Assembly: GCA_030762175.1 (NCBI GenBank)
Contig: CM060831.1
Coordinates: forward strand, 138,612,001 to 138,676,000
DNA length: 64,000 nucleotides
DNA from: Metallyticus violacea
Lineage: Eukaryota; Arthropoda; Insecta; Mantodea; Metallyticidae
Direction: 5' to 3'
Position numbers and translations under genes: made by a program. This document shows positions 23,494 to 35,459 of this stretch, one piece after another; the stretch's first letter is position 1, and every line of letters begins with the position of its first letter. Below the pieces are notes generated by a model. The model was given only the letters and a program-made list of their open reading frames with translations. It made no database searches and was not told the DNA's origin.

Positions 23494-23511
23494 TGGCACC
23501 CAACGTGGGGC
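23494..23511 (+). promoter_or_regulatory. tRNA-Lys primer-binding site
   Basis: TGGCACCCAACGTGGGGC differs at one base from the complement of the 3' 18 nt (with CCA) of animal tRNA-Lys(CUU), expected TGGCGCCCAACGTGGGGC. This tRNA primes minus-strand synthesis in many LTR retroelements. Confidence 0.6.
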
Positions 23512-24254
23512 CAAACAACAACAGCGACGATAAGAAGACCCATACTAAACCGCTTTATCCAACCAATCCTGCATGTGAGAGGCTGATAATATCTTATTTT
23601 TTCTGTTTTTTAAGAAAGGGAATAATATTTTAACCACTAATTGATGCAATAATGTTATTGCAATATTTTATTACCATATAAATAGCTGTAACTTATGTAA
23701 TCAATGTTGGTGCCCGGAAAAAGATGTGGTTCTACTCGTGTTAAAGCAAATTAAAAAAGAAAAAGAGAAAGAAAATGTATTAACATAAAGGTGAGCATGT
23801 TAAATATCCCACGAGCTCTCTAAATCTAATAAAGAGTTGCTTTCACATTCATACTATCACATATGCGGGTATTAAAATAATTGTTTTATAATATTCCTTT
23901 TAAGTATTCAAATTCAATGCTATTATAAATTCTAGTAATATTATTTAAGTCTCAGATGTAAATAAATGACTTCTATTATTTTTATTTAATTTTTACTATC
24001 AGTTTGTCTTGTGTCGTACTCGTATAATACAACTAAGCGTCGTATTTTTGGTCAATACTTGAAAATGAGTATTGAATCATTTACACCTGTATCTAATTCC
24101 TAAACAACACTTACTGAAGATGCACGCTCATATAGTGAATTACATTTATAGTAGCGGCATTGCGCTTTTGTGATGTCACGGCCTTTAGTATAAGTTTTCC
24201 GCATGTTGGACATTGACCGGAACAGAAGAAAATACTTCGGCATCTCAGCCTCGC
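23512..24254. other. Retroelement leader remnant, then AT-rich DNA
   Basis: A CAACAACAGCGACGATAAG leader follows the primer-binding site, but no gag-like frame follows. After about 23600 the sequence is ordinary AT-rich DNA. Confidence 0.4.
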
Positions 24255-24475
24255 TCAGGGTGGGCTATTTGTGCCTACACCCACTTTCGACCTAAGAGGA
24301 GAATCAAAGAAAAGAAACAACATGAACTGGAGAACGGAAAATTGCTGGAATGTAAATATTTATTCCAGCTTTAACCAAGAAAAAAGCCAAGGTCACGATG
24401 GAAGGTTCAACGGGATTGAACCAGAGTCCTCCTGAATAGCATTAATTAAGTCACCCGCTCAGGTAATGGCCATTG
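24255..24475 (-). repeat. SINE-C copy, partial
   Basis: Reads leftward from a tRNA-like head (GGTTCAATCCCGTTGAACC near 24400) with the ACCATCGTGACC segment equivalent to ACCATCCTGAC in other copies. The distal body is missing or strongly diverged. Confidence 0.55.
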
Positions 24476-25350
24476 ATTCAGTGCATTAGTATCATAGTAG
24501 CAATTAATATATAAGTCTCAAGCAGCAAGTATTTGCTTTAACCCAAAGTTTCACAAACCAAGAAATACTTATCAACAGGATTTGGTATTCAAATGCAAAG
24601 TTATGATAGAAAACTAATAAACTGTTGATGCTTTAAGTCTAACAGGAAAGAAATGTGGCAGAAATGCTTGGATTTCAATGCCAATTCTCAAAATGCAAGT
24701 AAATTATTTTTTCTATTTAATCTAGTTGAGTATTTCTGTATTTATTTGCAGACTCTTTCTTTATTTCCTAAAGACAAAAGCCTGTTTATAAAAAGAAAAT
24801 TGTGGGAAAATATTGAATTCGCAAGGAGGAAGAAGCTTTTTGTGGAAAAAAAAAAGAAAGAAAAAGAAAAGAAAGTTGTGAAGGCAAAAGTTAACAAAAC
24901 TGTGGGAAACTTCTACAGCATGGTATTTAAATACAGAACTGTAAGATGTGATTGACAGTGGTACATTTTTGCTATTGCTGAAAATTTGCGTTAATAAGGC
25001 ACACTAGTAACTGGCTGACACAATATGCACACATACCAACTGAGAAAATAAATAACTAGTTAAATTTTCACATAATTTTAAAGCTTTACTAATACAAATC
25101 ATCTGAAAAGAGGAAGTTGCATAAAATCTGAGAGTAATTATTATTTTTTATAAGATTAGTTATTGGTTACATTCTCTGTAATAGCTTACTACTCTAAAGA
25201 TTGACCTGCGGCTATACTTTGAATGTCGGACTATAGACACGGAGCATTGTTGATTCTCGGAAGAGTAAAAACCGCTTTTATCAATCAGCATTATCTCCTT
25301 ATCCAATGAAACAACGAAACATGGAAATCACTTCATGCAATAAATGTGTT
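24476..25350. other. AT-rich DNA, no gene seen
   Basis: A 100-codon Lys-rich frame at 24653-24955 reflects an A-rich stretch and shows no domain. Confidence 0.45.
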
Positions 25351-25750
25351 GCAAAGTCTCTCTGTTTCCTATGATGCTAGTTGATTTCATGTGGAGACCT
25401 TGGGAGAGATAAAATTTGTCTTATAGTGATAATAACAGACACAGTATTTGTTTAAAACAATAAAAAAGAAACGTGACAACACTGTAGATTTCAATACTGC
25501 ACAGCTATTCACCAAGCTATCTTTGATGCGTCGGTAGTCAACCTTATATTAATGACAACATCTCTCTGTATCTATGATACTAATCGTTTCATGTGGAGGC
25601 CTCGGGGGAGCCATATTGTCTCACAGTGATGATAACAGAAGCAGTATTTATTTAAAACAAAAAATAATCGTGTCATCCTGTAGATTTCAATACTGAACAG
25701 CTATTCACCAACCTATCTTTGATGCTTCGGTAGTTAACCTTATATTAATT
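25351..25750 (+). repeat. Two-copy tandem duplication, about 200 bp each
   Basis: 25351-25554 and 25555-25750 align along their whole lengths, starting around TCTCTCTGT..CTATGAT and sharing TTTCATGTGGAG and GTAGATTTCAATACTG, then ACAGCTATTCACCAA and AACCTTATATTAAT. They differ at perhaps one base in eight, so the duplication is old. No coding content. Confidence 0.85.
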
Positions 25751-26608
25751 GTACCAAAAGGTTTCAATAGAGCAGTTAAAATAAAAACAATTTTTAAATC
25801 GTTGTTCATTGTGTATGTCTAAGAGAAATTTTGTATCCTTAATATATTCTTTTTCTTTGCGCAGCATACGTCCAGAAAAAAATTAACATATACTATCATT
25901 AGAATTTTTTATTATTATTTCTGAAGAACAACTACCCTGGCCAGAAACCCAGATAGTAATAAAGGAGTAACATTTAAGTGGGCATCCTAGTTTACTTATT
26001 TCAATGTGTACTACTTTTCTGACTATTCATTTCGAAATGAGAAGCAACTATGCACCGGAAATGAGTACAAATAATCATATAAATATCACCAATTTTAAGT
26101 GTTGACTATGAACACGGCTCTAAGTCTTAAATTAAGTTCTTCTCGAAACTTTTACATAAATATTAAATACTAAAAGGTCAATAAATAACAGTAGTCAAAT
26201 TGCTTGCCTAGGGTTCTGTTGTAATAATTAATTATGATTTAAAGGAATTTTTGTAAAATTAACATATAAGTAATTTTTTTTAGTTTCCGTAAAGAATAAT
26301 TTTACATCTAACCTAAACATTTAAGTTCCCAATTAGTATATCATATGTTAGTTAATTTTGATGATCCAATTAATAATAAAGTTAAGGATAAACATCGTAA
26401 TTGATATTTACCAATTCTGGTAACCATTTTAAGGTAAACGTAATAGGAACTGTTATTTTTTCAATATGCATTAGAATAGTATTTAGTAAATCAATCAGAT
26501 ACACATTTATTTTTTCTGGAGAGGACCTCTGCCTCTATACTTCCACATTCTCTCCCATATAACAAGACTTTATAATGCATTGTATCTGCATAACAGATTA
26601 CATTGCTC
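25751..26608. other. AT-rich DNA, no gene seen
   Basis: No repeat family or coding signal recognised. Confidence 0.45.
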
Positions 26609-26620
26609 TGTAGATATCCA

Positions 26621-26895
26621 CCGCCACGGGTGGCCGAGATCGTTAAGTCTCGGACTCGTGAGCGGGAGGTCTAGGTTCGAATACCGCCAGGACCGTCCTG
26701 ACTGAAATTTTTTCCGGTTTCCTCAGTCCTCATAAATGGCAAATGCCGGGGAGGTACCCTAAACTTAGGCCTGGAACGATTCCTTCCTTAAAAATAAATC
26801 CTTTCCCAATATATCATTTCATTTCATGTATCATCAGTGGCCATCGCCTGTGGTGCCTCTGTAGCAAAAACGGGCGTTAAACACTATTCATTCAT
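26621..26895 (+). repeat. SINE-B copy with target-site duplication
   Basis: Full-length copy from CCGCCACGGGTGGCCGAG to CGGGCGTTAAACACT. It is flanked by TGTAGATATCC (26609-26619) and TGTAGGTATCC (26898-26908), an 11-bp duplication with one mismatch, as expected from LINE-mediated insertion. Confidence 0.9.
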
Positions 26896-27469
26896 TGTGT
26901 AGGTATCCTGAAAGATTCATCAAAAGGTTAAACATAAACGACACAATGAATTAATTCCCTTGAACGTTAATATTGAATGTAACTAAAAGGATTTGGCTTA
27001 ACTTCGCATTTGAGATGAAAAAATGCTATATAGCCATAGCTCCCAAAGCTTTCTTGTGCAGTTATTGCGAAAACATTGTAGAATCATTAGCAACCACAAA
27101 GTCACCAGTTATTATTGGTTCCCATAGATTATTTTGACTACTAAAACGTATTGTAACAGACATAAAAATAAATATAAAAATATATGGTTACAATAATTTG
27201 AAGTAATCAGACTTACAACATATGAGCCCAAAAACCGAGAAGTTGTTTGCTACGCCTTGAGTTATTGATAGCCTTGGAAGGTTTTTCAAACGAATTCCAT
27301 GTATTTGTATAATACAGTCAGAGTACTTTAAAAGTACCCGTACATAGTTCAGGCGGTTGGCGGTCAGACCCCACGTAGCCGCCGGTATTTTCTTGCATAG
27401 ACTCACGGTGCTCAAGTGCTTAATCGTTTTAAAACTCAAGTGCAACATATTAAATTACAGAATTTGGCT

Positions 27470-27700
27470 CTCACCCTCCTCACAGTAGGCACTGCAAAGT
27501 TTTATTTTCCCTGACAATGCACATCTTTTTAGGAAATCAATGACACGCATCATTTCCTCCTCACTAATGGATCTAACTTTGTTTCGAACGTTTTAAGTTC
27601 CTCCAGTGTATGAGGGTTAATTGACATACTTTTTATTTTTCAATCTTTCCCAAAGATAAAAATCACAAATTGTAAGATCTGGGAACAAGGAGACCAATAA
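27470..27700 (-). pseudogene. Tc1/mariner-type transposase C-terminal relic
   Basis: The minus-strand frame reads VSLFPDLTICDFYLWERL, with the catalytic third aspartate of the DDE triad present in the CDFYLW context, then a stop. A second frame gives HTLEELKTFETKLDPL, and a third gives SISEEEMMRVIDFLKRC. The order equals the C-terminal third of insect DUF4817-type transposases. Two frame changes in about 75 codons mark it as dead. It shares LEELKTF with the plus-strand relic at 1576-1682. Confidence 0.65.
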
Positions 27701-30464
27701 TTCTGGGACAAAATAAGATATAAGGCAATACATTTAATATTATTTTTTATTGGGAACGGTGCTGCTAGAAAATTTACGCCTATCTCGTTTGCCACACGAC
27801 TTTCAGTATCTGATGATTGCCTTTAAAGTGAATATCTCACCATTGCACGACGCAAATACCGGACTCTGTCAAACTCCCGCTCACAAATGACTGGAAGAGA
27901 GAAAGACGCCGCGAGTACCGCGCGGGGAATCTCAGCGATTGCAGGGGGTAGGTCCGCTGGATGGCAGATATAAGTTGCGGGACTATTAAATTGCCTTCGC
28001 TGTATTACCCAGATAAAAACAGGAAAACAAGTCTTATATAAAACAGAATGTACATTTCTGAAGTTAAAGCGAAAATAAAACATTGTTAATGTAAGTTTAC
28101 AGTTAAAAAGTAGCGATAGCACCGGAAGACGGTTACACAACTAAAACCATCTGTAAACAAAACTACTGAAGCAGAGAGCAGAGGAAGGTGTGTTGTTACT
28201 AAGGACATCTGTCTGCCAATTATTAAACTGAAGAGTACTTAAGGTTTCAAATGGTGAGAAACAACTCATATTAACACGAATACGTTTAAGAGGGAACAAA
28301 TAATTATTAAAGAAAAAAAGGGGAACAAAAAAAAAAAAAAAAAAAGAATCTTATCACGTAATTAAATACCTAGCGCGTGTCGCTAGGATTAAGTTGAACT
28401 TTGCACTTATTGCATAGGCGGCTCTTGGCTGTTTGGAGAAGATTTCTTAATGATTTTTTTTTCTTTTAACGTGTTAGATCTGATTTAGAAACCAGCTAAT
28501 GTTTAGTTTTCAATTTCTTTATCACAGCACTAGTATTACGATATGACTGAAGCTCATTTGAATAGCTTAATTACTGCTAGATGCTAACCTTTTCCCCTAT
28601 TGAATTCCATTGATCTGGTTCATGATAGATGCAGAGACAAATGCATTAAAACGCTACCTATTGTAGCAATTCTGCTCACACAGATATCCCAACAAAATCA
28701 ACTTGAATGAATTGAAATAACATAATTTATGCATTTCTTTCTACGTTGTAAATATTAAAAAAGTCATAAAACAAGAGAGTTCTAAACTGACTAAGAGCTT
28801 GGAAGGGAGACTATAAAAGTTATTCCTTTGGCGGTAAATGGTAGGTTGCAATTGTCTAAAAACTTTACAGCCTCAATGAAGAATATGCGCTCAGCTGGAT
28901 TCTGTCAGAAGAATTTATTGTGTATGATAATAATTTTACGGCAATTAAATAAGGTGAGATGGTATATGCTTCATCATTCAAACTGCATTCTTAGAAAAAA
29001 GTACACTCTGAGATATTTGATTGCGAATAAATATGCAAATAAGAATGAACCAAGGACTATAAATGGTAGAGAGACGTTTTCTAAAACACCGAGCGTCACA
29101 GGGAACCAAACGAATTGGGAGATATTTGGATATGTCTTTGGAATTCTTGACCAGTGTGGAGAGTGTGTGGAAAGTCTAAAAGATGGAAAGAAAATATGGT
29201 CAAGAATATTTTTCACCATGCACCAGCAAGAAAACCAGCGAACTACTACTTCAAGTGAAGGTGGTGAATGAGTTCAGTGCAAAGGTGTTATACATATAAA
29301 GCATAAATGTTGGCTACTCTTACCACAGTAGATAATGAATATTACATTTATAAGATTCAAGAGTTACCTCTCGACAATGGTTGTGCATCAATCTAGAATC
29401 GTGAAAATAAGAACCGAAAGTTACTTTAGAGGATCGAAGGTCATTTGATCTCTGGTGTGCTTCGAAGTCCAGGACCTTAAGTTGATATGATTAATGAAAT
29501 TTAGCCTTAACCAAGAAATGCAGAAGCTATGCTAAGAGACAGTAGAATTCGTTGGCATTTCGTTGAGTTTCACTTTCAGTTTATAACATGACAGCACAGT
29601 GGAAACTTTTATTCTAGGAATTTACTAGGAAAAGCTCATGATAATGTGAATTTCTGGGAAAGAGAACAGCCTCAGAAAAGTATTTTAATTACATTCAAAA
29701 TATAATTATCCTTAAATTTAGTTTAAATTGTTCTGCTTCTCCTAAATATGGTTTATGTGCTCTTTTGCTGCTGTGTGTTATTCTTGCAAATGCTTTAAAA
29801 TAAAACTTTTGTTTTTCTCTCTAGGTCTGCTTGTGTAGTTGAGGATCCAAAGAACAAGTTTGCAAAATAAATTCAGATTCACCCTTTTCAGTTGGAAGAG
29901 TTTATACAGCTAATAGAAGATAAACAGGAGCATTAGCAACATTTGGTGTTAAGTCTTTATTTAGTATTTACGGCTACTTGCCAGCTATTTTCATTCAAAA
30001 TACAGACAAAAAATTAAGTAAGCGCTGTCAATGAAAGCCCTGAGATGAATTAAGATTAATTATAAGGGTAATTCAATTTATTTAAGCTTTTAGCTTCTGC
30101 CCTAAAGGAGTATTAGAACTTGAATCTACTCTTTTTGTGTATTCTTTTGAGCTCCCAAGTTTCCATTAAATATTATTTATCTAACATATGGATTACAATG
30201 TATTCATCCTTTAACTAAAGGTTGTACAAGATCTATACCATGCTTCTTCCTTCGCAATTCGCGTATTTTCATGTAAAGATCTGATCATAGGTCTCCCTTT
30301 TAATTTTTTTCTCAGAAATAGAAACTTTCCTTCAAACTTTTTTTTCCAGACTCTTACACTCCAATTTATTATATATCTAATTTAGAAACATTTTTAAAAA
30401 TATCTTTTCATATACCTATCCTTATGTAAGTTCTATGTAATTTCACTGCGCTCTTCTCTGAGCG
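27701..30464. other. Intergenic DNA, no gene assigned
   Basis: A GC-richer patch at 27860-27970 and an A-run at 28329-28345 are the only compositional features. A 147-codon frame at 28828-29271 has no recognisable domain, and nothing around it suggests splicing or a promoter. Confidence 0.4.
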
Positions 30465-30930
30465 CAAGTCTTCCGCGAGGGACTTAAATGAATGAATGTT
30501 TTTTTTAACGCCCGTTTTTGCTACAGAGGCACCACAGGCGATGGACCCTGATGATACATGAGATGAAATGAAATATTGGGAAATGATTTTATCTTTAAGG
30601 AAGGAATCGTTCCAGGCCTAAGTTTAGGGTACCTCCCCGGCATTTGCCATTTATGAGGACTGAGGAAAACCTGAAAGAAACCTCAGTCAGGGAGGACGGT
30701 CCTGGCGGTATTCGAGCCCAGACCTCCCGCTCACGAGTCCGTGCCTTAACGACCTCGGCCACCCGTGGCGTTGAGGGACTTAAAGCCTTAGGTCCCATGT
30801 TGTAGATTTACGCCACGTTATAGAACTCCATATCTGAAAAAAGAGGTCCCAGGACAAAACTAACAGCCATTTCACCTTAACTTCACACTAGATACTAGAT
30901 GGCACTTAAAGCGCTACGTTGACCATCTAC
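30465..30930 (+). repeat. Ancient SINE-A copy split by a SINE-B
   Basis: CTTCCGCGAGGGACTTAAA before 30489, and TTAGGTCCCATGTTGTAG followed by ATTTACGCCACG after 30785, are the two halves of a strongly diverged SINE-A body. The interruption is the SINE-B at 30489-30772. Confidence 0.7.
30489..30772 (-). repeat. SINE-B nested in SINE-A, with TSD
   Basis: Full-length reversed copy. GAGGGACTTAAA occurs on both sides (30477-30488 and 30773-30784), a perfect 12-bp target-site duplication derived from the SINE-A body. Confidence 0.92.
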
Positions 30931-32016
30931 GTATAATTCAGATATCAATGGGTGCTAAGTGCAGTTCAAATGGTTCATATGAACCTTCAGAACCCGGAAC
31001 AGGCCTTAGGGTTAAACCTTGCATGATGATAATTTTTGGATATGTAACAAAAAACAAATTAAAATCTCTTGGGGCTAGCTTCCACATTACCCACCGGAGT
31101 TTAAATACCCTTCAAGTTTAAATTCAGCGAGTGTGAAGCACCTGAGCGTGGAGGCCAGGTTGCTGATCCACCTCCATCTATCCACCTACCATTCCGGTTT
31201 TGCGGACATAAATAGTGAAATGTTCAGTGGCACCATCATGAGAGAAATGCACTTTTGGCTTAACAATCAATATACGTAGGAGGCACATTTTAACGACTCT
31301 GTAGAGATCTTTTTTGCAGGGAAATGAGATGTTGCCTAAATAGAGCTGTTACTTTAAGATAATATGATAAGCAGAATGATATAAGCAGTTAATCACTCAT
31401 AAAGTCAAGCATTTTCGGGCTCATATTGATAGAAGTAATTTTTATTGTCTATATATGAGGAACTCATTGCTTGATTTTTTAAACATCCTGTATACAAATT
31501 GCAATGCACAAGAATAGTAATACGACATTCTCTCTTTCATATGCAGTATACTATAGTATAGCGAATTAAATATTATTCAGAAGTTTAAACAATTAAAATA
31601 CTTTAAATATGAAGACTTGAGGATAAACAAAAACATTTTCAATTGTTTCTCTTTCCTTTAAGGGACGTCTCACTCAATGTAGTTAAGAAGGGTCAGCCGC
31701 TGTAGGAAATGCTTCAAGCACTTGCTATGTTACGCCACTGCGACACCAGTCAAGTCTTGCTCTCGCGATGAAGACCTCAGCATGTTCGTGGATGTCTCCT
31801 GAATGAATAGGAGCGAGTTTTTCCTTCTCACAATAACAAAGTGGCAGGCTGGGGCCGTGCCGTCGAGGAGAGGACCCCCGGGGGGCGCGTGCTGTACTCG
31901 GGGGGGCTCTGGGAACCCCCTACTGCGGCTTTCTTACCGGAGCCCACCCGCTGCTCGCGGCCCTAACTGCTTCAAATTCACCGAGACTTTAATTTAACGA
32001 TCTCCACACCGATATA

Positions 32017-32017
<1 letters not shown>
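30931..32017. other. Intergenic DNA with GC-rich island
   Basis: 31840-31975 is strikingly GC-rich with runs of G and C (CCCCCGGGGGGCGCG). It gives no convincing protein. The rest is unremarkable. Confidence 0.5.

Positions 32018-32069
<52 letters not shown>
32018..32069. repeat. (CA)n microsatellite
   Basis: About 25 CA units. The Cys/Val repeats in the minus-strand frames are artefacts. Confidence 0.97.
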
Positions 32070-32072
<3 letters not shown>

Positions 32073-32862
32073 TGTGTGAAGTTGGAGCAGATTATAGAGA
32101 GAAAATATTTCCTCAAGGAGAACAAACTCGGTGAGGGGTGCGGGATAAGAAATAATAAACATGGGAGAAAAGAATGTGAGAGAACCAAGCAGGAATGGAA
32201 CAAGAGCGCCTGGCAGAACCGCGGCCATATCTGCGACGCGAAAATTAATTCTTTGCCAAACGTTGATCACAGTGAAAGAAAAATCCCCATACGCTTTTAT
32301 TGTGTTCTATAGGAGGGAGTGAACAGAACTGGGATCTTCATTTTTTTTTTTTTTTTTTTTTTGGAGCTCCACCCGACGGGTTTACGACGGGGATTACATG
32401 CTGTCAATGGCCACAAGAAAGCTGCAATAATCATTATTTTAGAACCTCCTGTAAAATAGCCATTGTTTAACATGGCATTGTGCAATTCAAATTATAAAAA
32501 TTTAAACAGGGAGTTTAAGTTTTAGTTGCTATTAAACCAATGTTTAAAAAACACATTTATAGATTTCGAATATAAAATTTAAATAATTTGAAGCCAGAAA
32601 TAGTTAGAAAATCATAAACACGTGCTAACCATCACACATTTTGAACTGCTTATTTTGCTACTCTCCAACCTGGAACACCGTCTTTTATTTTTAGAATCTG
32701 TTTTCCTTTGTTCGTGATTTGTCAAAAGTCATGCGGTGTTTATATCTTATTTTCTACGTTCAGCTATTTTGGTGTTTCTTATTCTGTACAATTTTGTTAC
32801 CTCTTTTCCTTCATTGTCTATGTTTGACTATATACCAGTTGAATAAAACTTAACCACGTGTC
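32070..32862. other. Intergenic DNA, no gene seen
   Basis: A T-run lies at 32340-32362 beside GGAGCTCCACCC; no SINE body follows. No coding signal. Confidence 0.45.
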
Positions 32863-32875
32863 ATAATTTGCTTTT

Positions 32876-33170
32876 TTTTTTTTTTGAATGATTTATTTAT
32901 GGACGCTCTTTAACAGCTCAGGTCATCAGCGTCTCATTCAACTCCGGGCGTGAAACGGCCGACAAATTTTGCTCAGAGGCCTCTCTTTCAGGCTTTCTTT
33001 ATCGTGCCGTAAATGTACGACACGGGACCCACGGCTTTACTTCTCTTCCGAAGGAAGCCATACTTAGGATTTTTACGCCCCGAAAAAATCCATCGGTCCT
33101 GGCCGGGTTCGAACTCGCGATCTTGGGTTAGGAGGCAAGTATGGTAACCACTACACCACCAGGACCGACT
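32876..33170 (-). repeat. SINE-A copy, full length, with TSD
   Basis: Reversed copy from the T-run/TTTATTTATGGACGC tail to the head CACTACACCACCAGGACCGA. ATAATTTGCTTT flanks both ends (32863-32874 and 33171-33182), a 12-bp target-site duplication. Confidence 0.95.
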
Positions 33171-33182
33171 ATAATTTGCTTT

Positions 33183-33440
33183 AAATGATATTTTTATTGC
33201 TCGTATATTTCTATTTTACGTTCTATATCTTAAAACCAATAATTACAGAAAATTTCACCCTACAAAATTAATATATTAAGGCTTTCTTTCCGAGAACTTT
33301 GTTTTTGCATGGTTGAATAAAGCGTAACACAGCCTTCCTTATATTACCGGGGCCGCGAATCGCGCATACTGGTTATTGCACTGGGGGGGGGGGGAGATTC
33401 CGCTCTAAAACTCCCGCGTTACTTATTCAAGATTTTTTTT
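33183..33440. other. Short intergenic segment
   Basis: Contains a G9-10 run near 33383-33393; otherwise no feature. Confidence 0.4.
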
Positions 33441-33470
33441 TAGTTTATTTACGGACGCTCTTTAATATCT
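33441..33470 (-). repeat. SINE-A tail scrap
   Basis: TTTATTTACGGACGCTCTTT is the reversed 3' terminus of SINE-A; the rest of the copy is absent. Confidence 0.6.
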
Positions 33471-33691
33471 TGAAACTCCATTTTCAACATGTCGCAATCT
33501 TGTACGCATATCCTTCTTTATGCAGCTATATCTGAACAGCTGAACATAGCAGAGCAGAAGTTACATCTGCAATTATTTACTTAACATATAAGTTATGACA
33601 CCAGATAAGGCTTTTGTGAAGCCGATAATCCTTATCGGTTAGGCCGGAAACTTATGGACTTACCCATGTATCTCATTACTGAATCGCCTGT

Positions 33692-33962
33692 CAGTCCTGG
33701 TGGTCTAGTGGTAACCTCCTAAACCCAAGATCGCGGGTTCAAACCCGGTAATGATCCATGGATTTTTTCGGGATGTAAAAATCCATGGCTTCCTTCGGAA
33801 GGGAAGTAAAGCCGTGGGTCCCGTGTCGTACTTTTACGGCACGATAAAGAACCCCAAGCCTGAAAGAAGAGGCCCCCGAGCAAAATTTGTCGGCCGTTTC
33901 ACGCCCTCTATTGAATGGGACGCTGATGACATGAGATGTTAAAGAGCGTCCGTAAATAAACA
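33692..33962 (+). repeat. SINE-A copy with deletion in tRNA head
   Basis: Head CAGTCCTGGTGGTCTAGTGG lacks the ACCATACTTGC block between the A box and CTCCTAAACCC. The body also lacks the TAAGT segment after AAAAATCC. Tail GCGTCCGTAAATAAAC. Confidence 0.9.
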
Positions 33963-35459
33963 AGCCAACAACAACTTAATCGCCTTAACCATTTCGATGT
34001 TGTTCTCAAACTTACAATATCCTCAACTTTTACCGAACACATTTCTTCAGCTGCTGTTTTAACACTCAAATTTTTCTCATGAAGAATGTAAAAAGATCGA
34101 AAACTACTAAAGATGTATTATACAATAAACACGTTTAAACTATTCATTAAAATAATATCTCAAAAATAAAGAAATCATCCGTTGTTTGGTACATACGTCA
34201 GAGACAGATGAAGAGACCGTTTATAGAAAGAGGGGGGTTGTAATATTTATTCCAAGAATAAGCATTACTCCAGGCATTCCAGTTTATGTCAAGTGCTCTG
34301 ACCTTTATTGCAATCCTAGTATCCTATAGACCAATTGGAACAAGATGCTTGATGACAATTACAACATAAATGATCTTAACCTTAACAAACGAAGAATAAA
34401 GCGGTACTCTTGAATTCAGCAGGCGATGCTTTTAAGCATAAAAATTGAAACTACTAAGGCAAAATTTTACAAAGTACTGGGGTAATTTTTTTACGATTCA
34501 GTTTCTCATACAGATGCCAAAATGAGAGTGTATAGCGTTGAGTTTCAAAGCAGAAAAAAAAAAAAAAATCAGCGTAACATTTGAAGGAAAGAAAAAAATT
34601 AACACTTTCTTCTACCAGTTACGAAGCAGAACAGATCGAGCAAAAACAAGAGGGTTAAGTTAATGAGGTGCCAGAAAACAGTAGGAAGGTCACAGAAAGA
34701 AACAAGGAGAAAAGAGAACACATTTTTAGCCTATTTATTAATACCCAGCTCGGACAAAGGAACCAGAACTAAAAAAAGAATACGATTAAAACTAGAATAA
34801 AACAGAAAAGAAAACACCAAAGAGAGAGTTTAAAAGAAGAAACATCAAAATGTTAAAGACACGTTGTTACATGAAGTGACTATAGTATCCTGATGGCCGG
34901 TTATTATGAGAGAGATGGGAACACACTGCAGGAGGTCTGGGTGCATACCGCTAACCTACTGCTGAGATGAAGTATGTGTGTGCACTGCTGAACATGATTC
35001 CCACTTAAGTTTTTCCCCTAACCTCTTATCCGTGTGCGTATGGATTACAAATGGTATCAAGAACCCCTGAATATACATCCACGTGCTTGTCCGCGTTTCG
35101 TTTTGTGAGTACTAATGTCGACTATCTGATAATTTAATAGAGGCTATTTACCTATCAGGTTCTGTTTCCAGCACCTCACACGATCCACCTTATTGATGTT
35201 TCAACAATGGTGCAAATTTGACCTGTGTCATTCATGAATCCTGTTCATAACTTCGGTTAAGTTGCATAGTTGTCCGGTGAGTAGTTCAATAGGCATGGGA
35301 TGTGGTTTGAGTATCTATTTGTTCCTGAACAACCGTTCCACTGGATGACAGAACAATTGGAACTGAAGTTTTTATCTTGCTTGATAAACTAACTTCTAAA
35401 GTATGAATTATTTACTCATTATGATGTACTCACCTTTTCTACGGCATTCAGTGAGTTTG
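33963..35459. other. Intergenic DNA, no gene seen
   Basis: AT-rich to mixed composition, purine-rich at 34540-34860. No coding signal or known repeat. Confidence 0.45.

Noticed and set aside
28828..29271. 147-codon plus-strand frame as a gene
   Set aside because: No recognisable domain, no promoter or splice context, and frames of this length are expected by chance in 64 kb; left unassigned.
31989..32270. Frames with Cys-Val repeats
   Set aside because: CA dinucleotide repeat artefact.
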